NCBI GenBank assembly: GCA_003427395.1
Contig: BFEA01001072.1
Span: forward strand, 74,459-125,480
DNA: 51,022 nt
DNA from: Chara braunii
Taxonomy: Eukaryota; Streptophyta; Charophyceae; Charales; Characeae
Direction of reading: 5' to 3'
Position 1 is the first letter of the stretch. Each line of letters begins with the position of its first letter. The position numbers were made by a program, and so were the translations under genes. This document shows, in pieces, positions 39,313 through 49,202 of the stretch. Below the pieces are notes generated by a model. It saw only the letters and a list, made by a program, of their open reading frames with translations. It did not search any database and had not been told where the DNA came from.

Positions 39313-39487
39313 GGTAAAGAATTTCAATGTGACCCTAACGCACGCAAATTCAATTTATTTTTTTGCATAACATAGTTTTTTTTGCATTTCTTTTATAATT
39401 GTTTTTTTTTTTTTTGTTGGGACCTTCCCTGGTACTTGCACGGGCAGGATACCCGAGACTGGGGCAGCGCGACTGGTAGCCTGTATA
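39313..39487 (-). repeat. Dispersed repeat family R2, full copy
   Basis: On the minus strand: head GGCTACCAGTCGCGCTGCCC ... CCTGCCCGTGCAAGTACC, AGGGAAGGTCCCA, an A-rich linker, then AACTATGTTATGCAAAAAA and ATTCTTTACCAAAT. Confidence 0.78.
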
Positions 39488-39756
39488 TTAATTTAATTTT
39501 TTGGTTTAAGGACGTTTTTGTCAAGGAATTAACTGCACAACACCCACTTTCTGTGATATCTCCCCTTCTCCCCATTTAAAACCCCCCATAAAAAAAAAAA
39601 CACTTCAGAAAACATTATTCTCCACCAGCAAAGTTGACAATTTCACATTGTCTATTTCTTTGTTTTTCAGAACTACATCTCCATTTTCTGAAGAATCAAT
39701 CATTCAGGAAAAGATTAAAAGAAAAAACAATATCATGTGAAATAGAAAAATATTAC
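39488..39756. other. Spacer between R2 and a candidate exon, no gene seen
   Basis: AT-rich intron-like sequence with no matched repeat. Confidence 0.4.
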
Positions 39757-39849
39757 GCATATTGATGCAGCTCTTTCGACTTGTTCAAGTGCAATCTCCC
39801 CAACTTCATCCCAGATCTGAGAGCTTGGAGCTTCGTCCACAAAATACTC
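39757..39849 (-). CDS. Candidate upstream exon with a related Trp/acidic motif
   Basis: 93 bp, acceptor ACATAG|GAGTAT, donor ATGC|GTAATA, phase 0-0. It encodes EYFVDEAPSSQIWDEVGEIA followed by LEQVERAASIC. The 'IWDEV..IALEQVE' core parallels the 'FWDDAAVIEAVEQVE' of the duplicated exon, so it is probably a further, older copy in the same gene. Confidence 0.6.
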
Positions 39850-40575
39850 CTATGTAGAAATAGAAAAGCAAATTAAAATAAATTGAATTAACTAAAAAAA
39901 GAGTGTGTTCTTAAATTTGTGATTTGACTGATGCTACACATTCAACTTGACGTTGTGATGTCGTTGTTTCATGCTTTAAAGACAAGGAGAGAACCAGAGC
40001 AACTAGACCTTTCAAAGTGGAAAAATACCTACACTCGCTTACTTTAAGCTTTAGATCTCTGTTAACAGCTCCTATATAAACACACCTTTGTATGAAGACA
40101 ATATTTATATGTGTGAAAGTGACGAAGAGAGACTCATAGTTGTCCAGAAATAACCATATCACACCATTACGGACATTAAAATTTTTCAAGTTCTCAAACA
40201 AATGGAAATGTAATAAAATTTAAGGTTCATGAATAGCACAAGTAAATCCATTGTAAAAGTTAGAAAAAAAAAAACTGGTACAGTTGGAAGCATGACAAGC
40301 ACCTCCATGACACAGCCATACGTGTTTAACATATATTTTTTTGTCAAAAAACAGAAAACATTTTTAATGTACCAAACATAAGTACACAACCAAGTTAAGA
40401 AGATCATATGTTGGAAGCATGACAAGCACGTCCATGACACATCTATACGTGTTTCACATATATTTTTTTCCAAAAAAAAGAAAACATTCTTAATGTATCA
40501 AACATAAGTACACAACCAAGTTATAGTAAGAAGATCATATATTTAACCAGGGGGGGGGGGGAGTTGATCATATAC
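39850..40575. other. Intron-like, local duplication
   Basis: GTTGGAAGCATGACAAGCAC..CCATGACAC followed by CATATATTTTTTT and AAAACATTTTTAATGTACC appears at about 40283-40400 and again at about 40410-40520, a roughly 127-bp tandem duplication. No gene. Confidence 0.6.
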
Positions 40576-40668
40576 CTGATTTAAAATCTCCAGATTTTCT
40601 TTCTCTGGAACTCGAGAAGATGGTTGGAGAACATCATCTTCAGAGTCGCTCTTGGGAATTTCTCTCAA
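40576..40668 (-). CDS. Candidate upstream exon, acidic
   Basis: 93 bp, acceptor CATCAG|TTGAGA, donor AATCAG|GTATAT, phase 0-0. It encodes LREIPKSDSEDDVLQPSSRV followed by PEKENLEILNQ, with no domain. The phase agrees with neighbouring candidate exons. Confidence 0.55.
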
Positions 40669-40842
40669 CTGATGCATATGAGAATTGTTGTACAGAAACT
40701 TGCTCCTTTCTGTAGACCTTTCTGTCAATTGTACTCCAAGTATAACCGACAACAAAAGAGAGTTTATAGAATAATTGCAAATATTTAAACAGAACTGACT
40801 GGTAAACCGTAGCTCGGTGCTCTCGAAGTCGTGGTATATATC

Positions 40843-41500
40843 GTCAAACATAACTGTCTGCTAAACCGTAGGCAGCGAGTGAAAAGAGAACAAGCAGCGA
40901 GGTCTGTGACCAACTGTTTCATCGAAGTTTCATTGACTCATCTATATAAAAGAGGATAATAAATGAGGAGCTGTGACAAACTGTTTCATTGAAGTTTCAC
41001 CGACTCATCAAGAGTCTGAACCATCAACAGTCTGCTGAATCCCCTAACCGATTATACTGCAAGTGACAATCCACTACATATATACTGTCAAACAGAGCTG
41101 CTCAGTAAACCGTTAGGAGAGAGGGGTTGTAACAAACTGTTTCAGTGGACTTTCACCGACTCTCATCAGGAGGTTGAACCCTCAAAAGTTTGCAGAATCC
41201 TCTCACTGATTACACTGTAAGTGATAATCCACCTTAACCCCGGTTGTGGTTAAGCATCAACGACAGCCTGACAACTGATACCCTGAGGTTAGCACCAAGC
41301 ACTGCCCTCAAGGTACGTGTGACGAGAATCAAAGCAGACTATCACTTACGCACACTAGATGGAAAACTCTACAAACTGTCAGTTCAGACCCCATCACAAG
41401 CCAGCAAAAACATCCATGAAACAACGAAAGTTTTGTCACAGCCAAAAAATACACTCCAGACATGCCGCTGACACTAGAGGCACAGCATGGCCGTGTAGTG
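40843..41500 (+). repeat. Dispersed repeat family R4, compound copy
   Basis: Contains at least three partial starts (ATATCGTCAAACATAACTG at 40843; GAGGAGCTGTGACAAACTG at about 40963; GTCAAACAGAGCTGCTCAG at 41088), then the long right part through TTGTGGTTAAGCATCAACGA to GCACAGCATGGCCG, shared with 27725-27985. Confidence 0.8.
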
Positions 41501-41548
41501 ATGGCACCAACCACTGTTGCTCGACATGACCGGAGAAAACTGTAGCAG

Positions 41549-41621
41549 GGCCGCGGACCTTCCCCGTTAATGCGCTGACACCTTCGGGGGGCGCCCACGG
41601 GAAGGCGCAGTCGCTGCTTGA
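41549..41621 (+). repeat. 73-bp repeat R3, copy 1
   Basis: GGCCGCGGACCTTCCCCGTT, AATGCGCTGACACCTTCGGG and GGGAAGGCGCAGTCGCTGCT match 43091-43163 at most positions with almost no length difference. Confidence 0.75.
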
Positions 41622-42097
41622 CTTGACATGGTAAAAACGGAATAAATGACAATGTTGTGATTAAACTGGCAAAATAAAATAAAATGAAGCACGCGATTAC
41701 ATTCGCAGAAGGAAAAAGGAATAAGCAGGAATATCAGGAGAACAGACGATAAAAAATATGGAGAACAAAAAACATAAAGTTTACGAGAAATATTATGAAA
41801 AAAACGACAGGAAGGAGTCATGCACCTCATTGCAAGGCTCTTTATTGTCTTCTTGTTCTTTCCCCGAACATAACGCACCCTGATAATAAACGTATGCAAG
41901 GTAACTTTCCAGGCCGATACAGTCAACATGAGGATGCGTTGTGTTCCGGGGAAGAAGGTAGAACGAGAAAGACGTAAGAGGGAAGCTAGACGACGGAGAG
42001 AAGAAACGAATGTCGAAGAGAGCTACAAAAAGAGGGACCGCCGCTTTCCTCCACCAAACAAAGAAAAAACGGGAAACACGAAAAATGAAAACTTGGG

Positions 42098-42120
42098 GTC
42101 ATCCTTCGGGACATCCATTA

Positions 42121-42151
<31 letters not shown>

Positions 42152-42200
42152 GACCCATGCGGAAGGATGACACACATAAATGGAGAAATGGTCACAACAT
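42098..42200 (+). ncRNA. U6: U6 snRNA-like gene or recent pseudogene
   Basis: Starts GTCATCCTTCGGGACATCC, has GGAACGATACAGAGAAGATT with an intact ACAGAGA box, then AGCATGACCCATGCGGAAGG and ATGACACACA, and ends AAATGGAGAAATGGTCACAA. A T8 run follows at 42206-42213, suitable as a Pol III terminator. Compared with plant U6 I see about seven substitutions in the core, and no plant upstream element (GTCCCACATCG) in the 60 bp upstream. It may be a variant or non-functional copy. Confidence 0.8.
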
Positions 42201-42213
42201 TATCAATTTTTTT

Positions 42214-43090
42214 TCTTCGTTGATTGTCAACTGTTTGTCCCAGAGTCCATTTGCAATTTTTTTATTTTTTTTTTGAAAAAAACATTATCGAATTATCCAT
42301 TATTATTGCATCAATAAGACGAGGTCGGGGACCCAGAAAATACTGGGGTCACTACCCAGCTTCGGCGAGTGCTAGAAAACAGGTCCAGCGTCTCATTCAT
42401 CAGGCCTTACCATTTGCATTTTGCTTCTCTGTTGTCTGCTGCCGGATTTGTGGAAGCAGTTCTGTTGGCTCTGTTGTCTGAGCTGGTTGTCCAAATCGCC
42501 GTCCCTGTTCTGCTGCTCGGTTTGTTGCAGCCAGGAACGTTCATTTGAAGTGAGAGAAGGTTAACGGAGACCCTAATTTTCAGACCACTTGCCATTGGTG
42601 GGGAGCTGCGATAGTTTTGGGGAGTTAGGGGTGTTGATAAAAGCAATCACCTCTAGCCCTAAGAGAGACTCAATCTATTGGTGGGGAGGCTCACCTGCTG
42701 GAAAGCGGGTCCAGAGTCCCATATACAACAAGCATTGAGAATATCTGAGAAACGTATCGGTGGAGCCTGCTAGCAATAATTGCACTGGGAGCCGGGGGAT
42801 TGACTGAGCAGGCCTGTGCAGTGTACAAGATGTAGCACTAGGTTATCAGTATCGCCTATCGCCCTGCATTCTATCTATATCCTTCTCTCATCTATCCCAT
42901 CTTCTTGCCAGTGCTCATCTGAGAGATCCGGGTTGGTTGGCATTGGACTCTTGAAAACACGGTTTGAAGAGTGGTGTGGCGAGCCCTTATGATTCACAAA
43001 TGATAACAGGGAAGAGGACAAGATGAGAGGTGAAAGTCTCTAATTCAAGAATGGCAGAAGACAAAACCACCAGTGCTTGGCCCAGCTAAC
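42214..43090. other. Intergenic, short shared repeat R5
   Basis: No gene. The block at about 42632-42720 (TTGATAAAAGCAATCACC ... TCTATTGGTGGGGAGGCTCA ... CTGCTGGAAAGCGGGTCCAG) matches 20610-20705. Confidence 0.6.
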
Positions 43091-43163
43091 GGCCGCGGGC
43101 CTCCCCCGTTAATGCGCCGACACCTTTGGGGGTCGGCCAAGGGAAGGCCCAGTCGTTGCTTAG
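43091..43163 (+). repeat. 73-bp repeat R3, copy 2
   Basis: GGCCGCGGGCCTCCCCCGTT, AATGCGCCGACACCTTTGGG and GGGAAGGCCCAGTCGTTGCT; the partner of 41549-41621. The internal CCGACACC...GGGGGTCGG can fold into a hairpin. Confidence 0.75.
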
Positions 43164-43339
43164 AAGGCCGGCCCCTACTTTTTTTGGTACGACGCCACAG
43201 ATTCACAACACAAAAGAACAAAGAAAGAAAAAACAAAAAAAATCAAATACACAAAATTTAGAAAAGAAAGAAAACGAATGGTAAAACACAAAGTCTCACA
43301 GGAGGGAGGGAGGGAGGGAGCGAGGGAGGAGGGGGGGGG

Positions 43340-43405
<66 letters not shown>

Positions 43406-43517
43406 AAGAGAGCTCAGCAACGGGAATGCATTCTCATTTTCGTTTTTCGGAACGGCAGAGAGAGAGAGAGGGGGGCGGTGATCTGCACGGAGGACAGTGA
43501 TGAACTCGACACCTCTG

Positions 43518-43567
<50 letters not shown>

Positions 43568-44217
43568 CAAAAAAATGGAAACGGGAATGAATCTTTCCGC
43601 TTTCGCGTTCTTCTCCAAGGACGTTCATGAGGTTAGCGCCCGGTAGTTCGAGCCTCAACAAGGCTCGGCATACCGGTCAGCCGAGGCTTGCACTTGATAG
43701 CCGGGCCAAGTACTCGTAATTTAATTTAATTTAGGAAGTTGTTTTCTTTATTCTTGAATTCTTTAAATTTTTTTTAAGCCGTGCCTAGGGGTCATGCCCG
43801 ACCGGCTACCCAAATATGTATCCAGACACAAGTTGGTTTCCCCGGCGCCCGAAAAAAGATCATGGAGATCAGTAGAAAAAAAACAACCTTATGAGCTACG
43901 ACCACTGTGTCATATGCTTGGGGCAATAGCATGAATTTGAAACTGTCACACATAGCGTATCTAAACATAGAAAAGACCAATTACTATCAAGGAAACATTG
44001 CAAACCGAAAACGTTATGGTCGTCCCTATTTCCCTACCCTTTATCCCTCAAGTTAACCTTCCCCCCTTTCCTTTCCAGAGGATCAAAAACGGGACTTGGC
44101 GGGCAATTTGAAAAGAGTGCTAGACTATGACATTGGGGAATCTAAAAATTGTCAAAGAGCAAGTGCGAGGGGAATCAAGAGATCAGATAGAAACGGAAGT
44201 GTAATGCAAGAATCAAC
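43164..44217. other. Microsatellites and unique sequence
   Basis: (GGGA)n and (GA)n at about 43303-43410, (CT)n at about 43520-43563, and a hairpin-rich stretch at about 43635-43712 (CGAGCCT...AGGCTCG; CCCGGTA...TACCGG). No gene recognised. Confidence 0.6.
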
Positions 44218-44286
44218 CTTAACTGGCTGAACCTCCATCACCACGCCGAGTTTTGACAACGAAGTCGCACCAATCAGAATCATGGG
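44218..44286 (-). CDS. Weak candidate exon
   Basis: 69 bp, acceptor GAATTAG|CCCATG, donor GTTAAG|GTTGAT, phase 0-0. It encodes PMILIGATSLSKLGVVMEVQ followed by PVK. Support is only the open frame, splice dinucleotides and phase. Confidence 0.3.
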
Positions 44287-44452
44287 CTAATTCCATGAGG
44301 AATGCATGCAACAATAAATTTCGAACGGACAGCGAGCAGCCTATGCAAACAATGCACCTTCACAGAAGTGCACCACCGGACAGCAGACTGCTCAATAATT
44401 AATCTGATTAACAAAGACAACAAAGAATTTACAGACATATTCAAAAATTCAC

Positions 44453-44617
44453 CTCTGTCTCATCCAACAGTAGACCATTGACATCAATATCACGGTTTAT
44501 GGAAGTGTTTTCAGAAGATATTGTTGTTTCAAGGAGGCCAGTGATTCTACTCCTCGTTGTTCATTTTGTTACTGTAACTTTCTCAATGACTTCATTTTTG
44601 AAAAAATGGTCCATGAC
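44453..44617 (-). CDS. Candidate exon with an in-frame TGA
   Basis: 165 bp between acceptor AAGCAG|GTCATG and donor ACAGAG|GTGAAT, phase 0-0. The first part reads VMDHFFKNEVIEKVTVTK, then a TGA at 44561-44563, then an open acidic part (SRITGLLETTISSENTSINR and DIDVNGLLLDETE). Either the true acceptor is nearer the second part or the exon is damaged. Confidence 0.4.
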
Positions 44618-44710
44618 CTGCTTGATAACAACGAGACACACAATAAGTTAGTAATTCTCAAGTCGGTCATGTAGGCAGAAGATTAACAAAATGGAAAAGA
44701 CAAAAAAAAT

Positions 44711-44894
44711 AGTACCTAGACTACCAGTCGGGCCGCCCGGGTCCTGGGTCTCGGTTGAGCTGCCCGTACAAAGACCAAGGTCCCAGGGGAAAAAAAAAAA
44801 AAAATCCAAAATTTCTGAAAGTAAAGCTATGTTATGCACAAAAACAAGTTGAACAACTTTTTTCTACAGAGTTGCATTGAAACTCTTTACCAAA
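44711..44894 (+). repeat. Dispersed repeat family R2, full copy
   Basis: ACCTAGACTACCAGTCGGGC, CGCCCGGGTCCTGGG, AAGACCAAGGTCCCAGGGG, an A15 linker, AGCTATGTTATGCACAAAAA and AAACTCTTTACCAAAAAT. Confidence 0.8.
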
Positions 44895-44990
44895 AATAAT
44901 TCTTTGTTGGCCTGACCAGGCAAGTCACCCCGAGGCCCGAGCGACTCTCATAGCCAGAAGAAGTAAAAAATTACAAATTTAAAAAAAAAT

Positions 44991-45060
44991 GAAAAACTTA
45001 CAAAACTCAAAAAGTAAAAATATGTACAAAATTTATATTCAATGAGGGTTTTTTACAAAA

Positions 45061-45115
<55 letters not shown>

Positions 45116-45576
45116 CCCTAGGGGTCATGCCCTGGCGCCCTGTCTGCTGCTGAGACCGCCGCCACCGGCGCCATCGGCTCGTCATCACGGATCGGCACCA
45201 CCGACCTTCCCGCCGCTGAAGCGGCGCCAGTCACCAACTGATGGTTCGGCTACTGCTGTTGCTGCCAATGTCCCACGTCAACGGATGCTGCATTGCCCGC
45301 TGAATGACGGCGAGACGAGAATTGGTGGGAAGCTGTTGCAGGGTAGGAGGCTCCCGTCGTCGTGCTCTCGTTCACCACCAGTAGTTGTACCGTCTCGACC
45401 GCCGCTTATGCACAACAACGCATTACAAGCAAATTCCCCAAATGGCCATCATAATGATGTCGGTGATGATGATGATGATTTACCAAAGTTTTGGCTGCCG
45501 ATGTGAAAAACTTACAAAACTCAAAAAGTAAAAATATGTACAAAATTTATATCCAATGAGAGTTTTTTACAAAAAC

Positions 45577-45662
<86 letters not shown>

Positions 45663-45665
45663 TGA
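44991..45665. repeat. 514-bp spaced direct repeats with (CT)n, enclosing a GC-rich frame
   Basis: GAAAAACTTACAAAACTCAA ... ACAAAATTTATAT.CAATGA ... TTTTTTACAAAAACCTCTCT occurs at 44991-45070 and again at 45505-45590, each running into a long CT tract. The segment between them is GC-rich and open in one plus frame (HGSAPPTFPPLKRRQSPTDG ... DDDDDLPKFWLPM, ending 45506), of unknown identity. Confidence 0.75.
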
Positions 45666-45841
45666 GAGTAGCACCAACTGTTACTGTTCTAGTTGCAAAA
45701 ATCCCACATCCTCCTTGTGCTCCTAGGACTCCCCCTTTCTCTTTCTGCTGTTTGCTAGAAGTGGGACAAACAGGGAATGACTCGAAAAATGACAAATGCT
45801 TTAACCCAACACCATGCGTTCATAAAAATTACCTTTCAAGT

Positions 45842-47366
45842 TTACCATTTCTCGGAAATATCGTACAAATCAGGATTAATATCATCAAATGAACAGTCAT
45901 CGATGATGTTCATCACACTGTCCTCCACCACAGGAGGTCTTCCGATATTCATCTCCTCCTCTCTACCCCGTATCATGAGCATATGACCATGGAAGTTGTC
46001 AACTGCTGCAGTGTGCCGATTCACTTGTCCTATCATGGCAATATGAACATCATTGTATGCCACAATCTCTACAGACTCTGCAGATAGAGGTGTTGTTGTC
46101 CTATCATGGCAATCTCTTCCGATATTCATCTCCTCCTCCATACTATTCACGTGGGAGGGTCCATTCGTTCCTTGCTCCTCTTCATCTTGACTTAAGTCAA
46201 TGAACCAATCATCCACCAATACTTGACCATTCTGCACAGTTTGTTTTTTGCCTTGTCTAATGTTTTGTTCTCTTTTCTCCTGATTTCTCTGACTGACAAA
46301 AGTTTCCGCTTCCATCTCATCCTCTGCGCAATGGCCTTCACCCACTTCCACATTCATTTTTGCACTTAGCCCACTCCAGGGTCTTGTCTCTTCTCCCATA
46401 CTGAAGTCTCCACCTTCTTCAACAACACGTTTTGCCTTTTCTCCCATACTGAAGTCTCCACCTTCTTCGACAACATTCTCATCACTAACAAAACTTCTTT
46501 TTTTACTCAGATCTTCAATACAATAGGGTAAACTTCCGTCCTCCCTGTTCACGTCAACATGATAGGTGTCTGCACGGTCATTTTCATTTGCAACATTTCC
46601 TTCACTATTCAACTCTTTCCCATCGTTAACATTCCCATGTGCATTGTGTTTCCCACCACGACGAGAAAACTCTACTCCCTGTCTCTTACTATTTGAGCAT
46701 CGTAATTTGTGTGTTGTCGCCCTCTCAAAGTGTTTACCGTGCACATTGTGTTTTTTCGACAAATGAATAGTCAATCCGTGTCCATTTTGATACTCCTTAT
46801 GACACACTGGACAGCAAAATGGATTGTGCTGTGTCTCCAGTTTTTGTTTCATGGCTCGACCTTTCTTTTGTCTACCCCTTCTACAAATAGGTGTGCTTTC
46901 ATCTGCTCCTGCCCTTCTAGAACCTGCCTCATCCTTCCTCTGCTTACCCTTCCTAGCAACAGACATGGTTTGATCTGATCCTGCGTTACTAGCAACAGGC
47001 ATGCTTTGATGTGACCCCTCTGCAGACAAGTGTGCTTTGCTCTGATCCTGCCTTTTTGGAATCTGGAATGCTCTGATGTGACTCTTCTGCTCTAGAACAA
47101 GGTATGCTTTCATCTGACCCCATCTTTGAACAACCTGGTCTGGATTGATGTGACCCCTCCACTTCCCTCGCACTATCTTCTCCATCGTTGTGTGGTGCAG
47201 AAGCTACCAACACAACTGAAATTTTACTAGGAAGAGACTGCTCGCATAAAGGACAAATTTCAAATTCACGTGCATTCTCAATGTTCAAATTTTTCATTTT
47301 TACTCGCTGACTAAAAGCAGTATTAAAGCAGAATAGCAGAGATGCTATGTCCAATGAGCTCCAATC
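45842..47366 (-). CDS. C2H2 zinc-finger protein, large exon with one frameshift
   Basis: Exon from acceptor TTTTCAG|GATTGG (phase 0) to a TAA at 45842; GAAATG|GTAAAC at the end could instead be a splice donor. The first part (DWSSLDIASLLFCFNTAF, then EFEICPLCEQSLP) has a CPLC pair. It continues with repeats of the type GSHQS.P..SK.GSDES.P, then a classical C2H2 finger (CPVCHKEYQNGHGLTIHLSK-KH), a basic region, and an acidic C-terminus with DDWFIDLSQDEEEQ (SUMO-interaction-like) and DDCSFDDINPDLYDISEK. There are two internal duplications, VVEEGGDFSMGE twice and EEEMNIGR twice. The Gly/Ser repeats switch frame at a G4 run (plus 47015-47018). A nuclear DNA- or protein-binding role is inferred. 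It may be the upstream exon of the PrimPol gene, but its exit phase does not fit the exon at 44617. Confidence 0.7.
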
Positions 47367-47649
47367 CTGAAAATACCAAACAAGGTACAAATAACATATA
47401 CAAAACAATCAATTGTTTAGATACTCCTATAATAATACTCGAAGATCTTTTTGAACTTTGTAAACCCCCTTAATCAAGAAAGTGATGGTCTGGGGTTCCA
47501 CAACAAAAAAAAGAAAAAAGCTAAATAACGAGGTCAACCGACATTGCCCAACAAGCAAAATCATCAAAAAGCAAGCAACGTAATGTGACAAGCCGAACTT
47601 TCAAAAATTAAAAAGCAACAGAAATGAACAATCCACCAACGACTACAAG
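47367..47649. other. Upstream intron or flank of the zinc-finger exon
   Basis: AT-rich, with no exon or promoter motif that I can support. Confidence 0.4.
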
Positions 47650-48668
47650 TTGAGGAACGAGCCCTCAAACGGGCCCTATCAGACATCACATGCTCTAGGC
47701 TAAGGCCCCAGCAAGTTGAGTGCCCGCCCTAAGTGAAGGCGGGCTTGAATATTTGTCAAACTCTAAGGCCAAAATTCGACATATTCCATATGTGGGTATT
47801 CAGGTTCTCGCAGCACGCCAGTTGGTTGGGGAGATGCATGATCCTTACTAAGTTGCGTCGTACAGTTGGCCCAGGCCTTGACAATTGCACCTGGGCACAT
47901 ACACACAAAGCAGGGCCGATACTTTGGGAAAGCAGTACTGCCAACGCACCTACCTGGGAGCCCTGCACAGATGCAACAAACAGCCCAAGTCCGGAGACTC
48001 AGGTCGTGCCCTACTGTAAAAGCCGTCCAGGCCCTCAACTGTAGTCTCGGGCCTGCACGCAGGGACTGAAACCCAACCGAAAGCTACTGGAAGCTTCGAG
48101 GCAGGCCACACGCAGCATCCAGGAGGCTGCCACTTCCATAAAAGAAGTGAGGCAGCCCAAGGCAGGCATTCTGCCCAATGCAGACAATGCGGAAGTGCTG
48201 TTGCACTATCACTTGATGCTGCGCTGCGGCCAAGGGCGCTTACGGGCCACGTTCAGGTGAAGTGGGGCGCTGCAGGGCAGCAGGCCGCAGGCAGCCATAG
48301 CTGGGCTGCTGGGCGCCACAGGGTAATGCGGGCAATCTGGTGGTCTTCAGGGAAGGAGCCGAGTGTGGGGAAATCAAGGTTTGACTGAGGGTGACGAAAC
48401 ACGTACCTAGTGCTTGAAGAGAGGTCGGCTATGGTGACGAGATACGTACCTGGTGCTTGAAGAGAGGTCGGCTATGGAGCGACTTTGGATACCGTGTTGG
48501 TGTGGCCTACGGGCTTGAACATTGGCTCATTACTTTATTGTTTTGCTGTATTTGGATGGATTCTCGGTGCTATTGTGCTCTGTACTTGTACACGACTACT
48601 CAGACAACTGTGTGATCTTGCAATTCGGTTTTCTGTATATCGTTCACACTCATATTCCTTGCAGCCTG
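47650..48668 (+). repeat. 1-kb dispersed repeat family R1, copy B
   Basis: GAGCCCTCAAACGGGCCCTA, GGCTAAGGCCCCAGCAAGTT, TGCCCGCCCTAAGTGAAGGC, CACGCCAGTTGGTTGG, GCAGCCATAGCTGGGC, CACGTACCTAGTGCTTGAAG and CACACTCATATTCCTTGCAG, in the order of copy A. It includes a private tandem duplication of about 46 bp (48388-48480: GTGCTTGAAGAGAGGTCGGC twice). Confidence 0.82.
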
Positions 48669-49020
48669 AAATTTGCCAAAAAACCCGGTGCCTGCCTCTT
48701 ACAAGCACCACTGGCAGTGGAGGGGATTGTTAAGAAAAAAAAAGACATGCCCACCTGCGTCTGCTCCAGCATACACACAGCCTAGCCTGCCTGTCGACAA
48801 GTGTCCGTCCACCGGCGACCAAGTCCACCAACACTGCCCGTTTTCACCCGAATAGTACATCCGGTTATTACGACTTCATCTGGATTGGAGGGTGTTTTTT
48901 TTTTTTTTTTTGCGTTGGGCCTGCCCAGGACCCTGCCCGGGGTCAAGGCCCAGGCGGGCACCCAGGCGTGTATTGGAAAAATAACCTAGATTTTTCTTTT
49001 TTTGAATTAATTTAAATTTT
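48669..49020. other. Spacer with an R2-head-like block
   Basis: At 48917-48970 TTGGGCCTGCCCAGGACCCT and GCCCAGGCGGGCACCCAGG resemble the R2 head. No gene. Confidence 0.45.
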
Positions 49021-49202
49021 GGTAAAGAATTTCGATCTGAGCCTGAGGCAAAAGTTTTTCAGTTTATTTTTCTGCATAACATAGTTTTTGTCCGGATCTT
49101 GGATAATTTTTTGTTTTTTTCTGGGACCTTCCCTGGCCCTTGCACGGTCGGGCCACCCGGGAAAATAGGGTGACCTGGGCGGCCTGGCTGGTAGCCTAGG
49201 CT
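49021..49202 (-). repeat. Dispersed repeat family R2, full copy
   Basis: On the minus strand: GCCTAGGCTACCAGCCAGGC, TGGCCCGACCGTGCAAGGGC, CAGGGAAGGTCCCAG, an A-rich linker, AACTATGTTATGCAGAAAA and AATTCTTTACCAAAATTT. Confidence 0.8.

Noticed and set aside
43635-43712. tRNA gene (GTAGTTCGAGCCTC)
   Set aside because: The T-loop-like string lacks a matching acceptor stem, D arm and A box in the right place.
45042-45506. Known protein in the plus-strand GC-rich frame
   Set aside because: The start lies in a CT microsatellite and no domain is recognisable; kept only as part of a repeat-flanked island.
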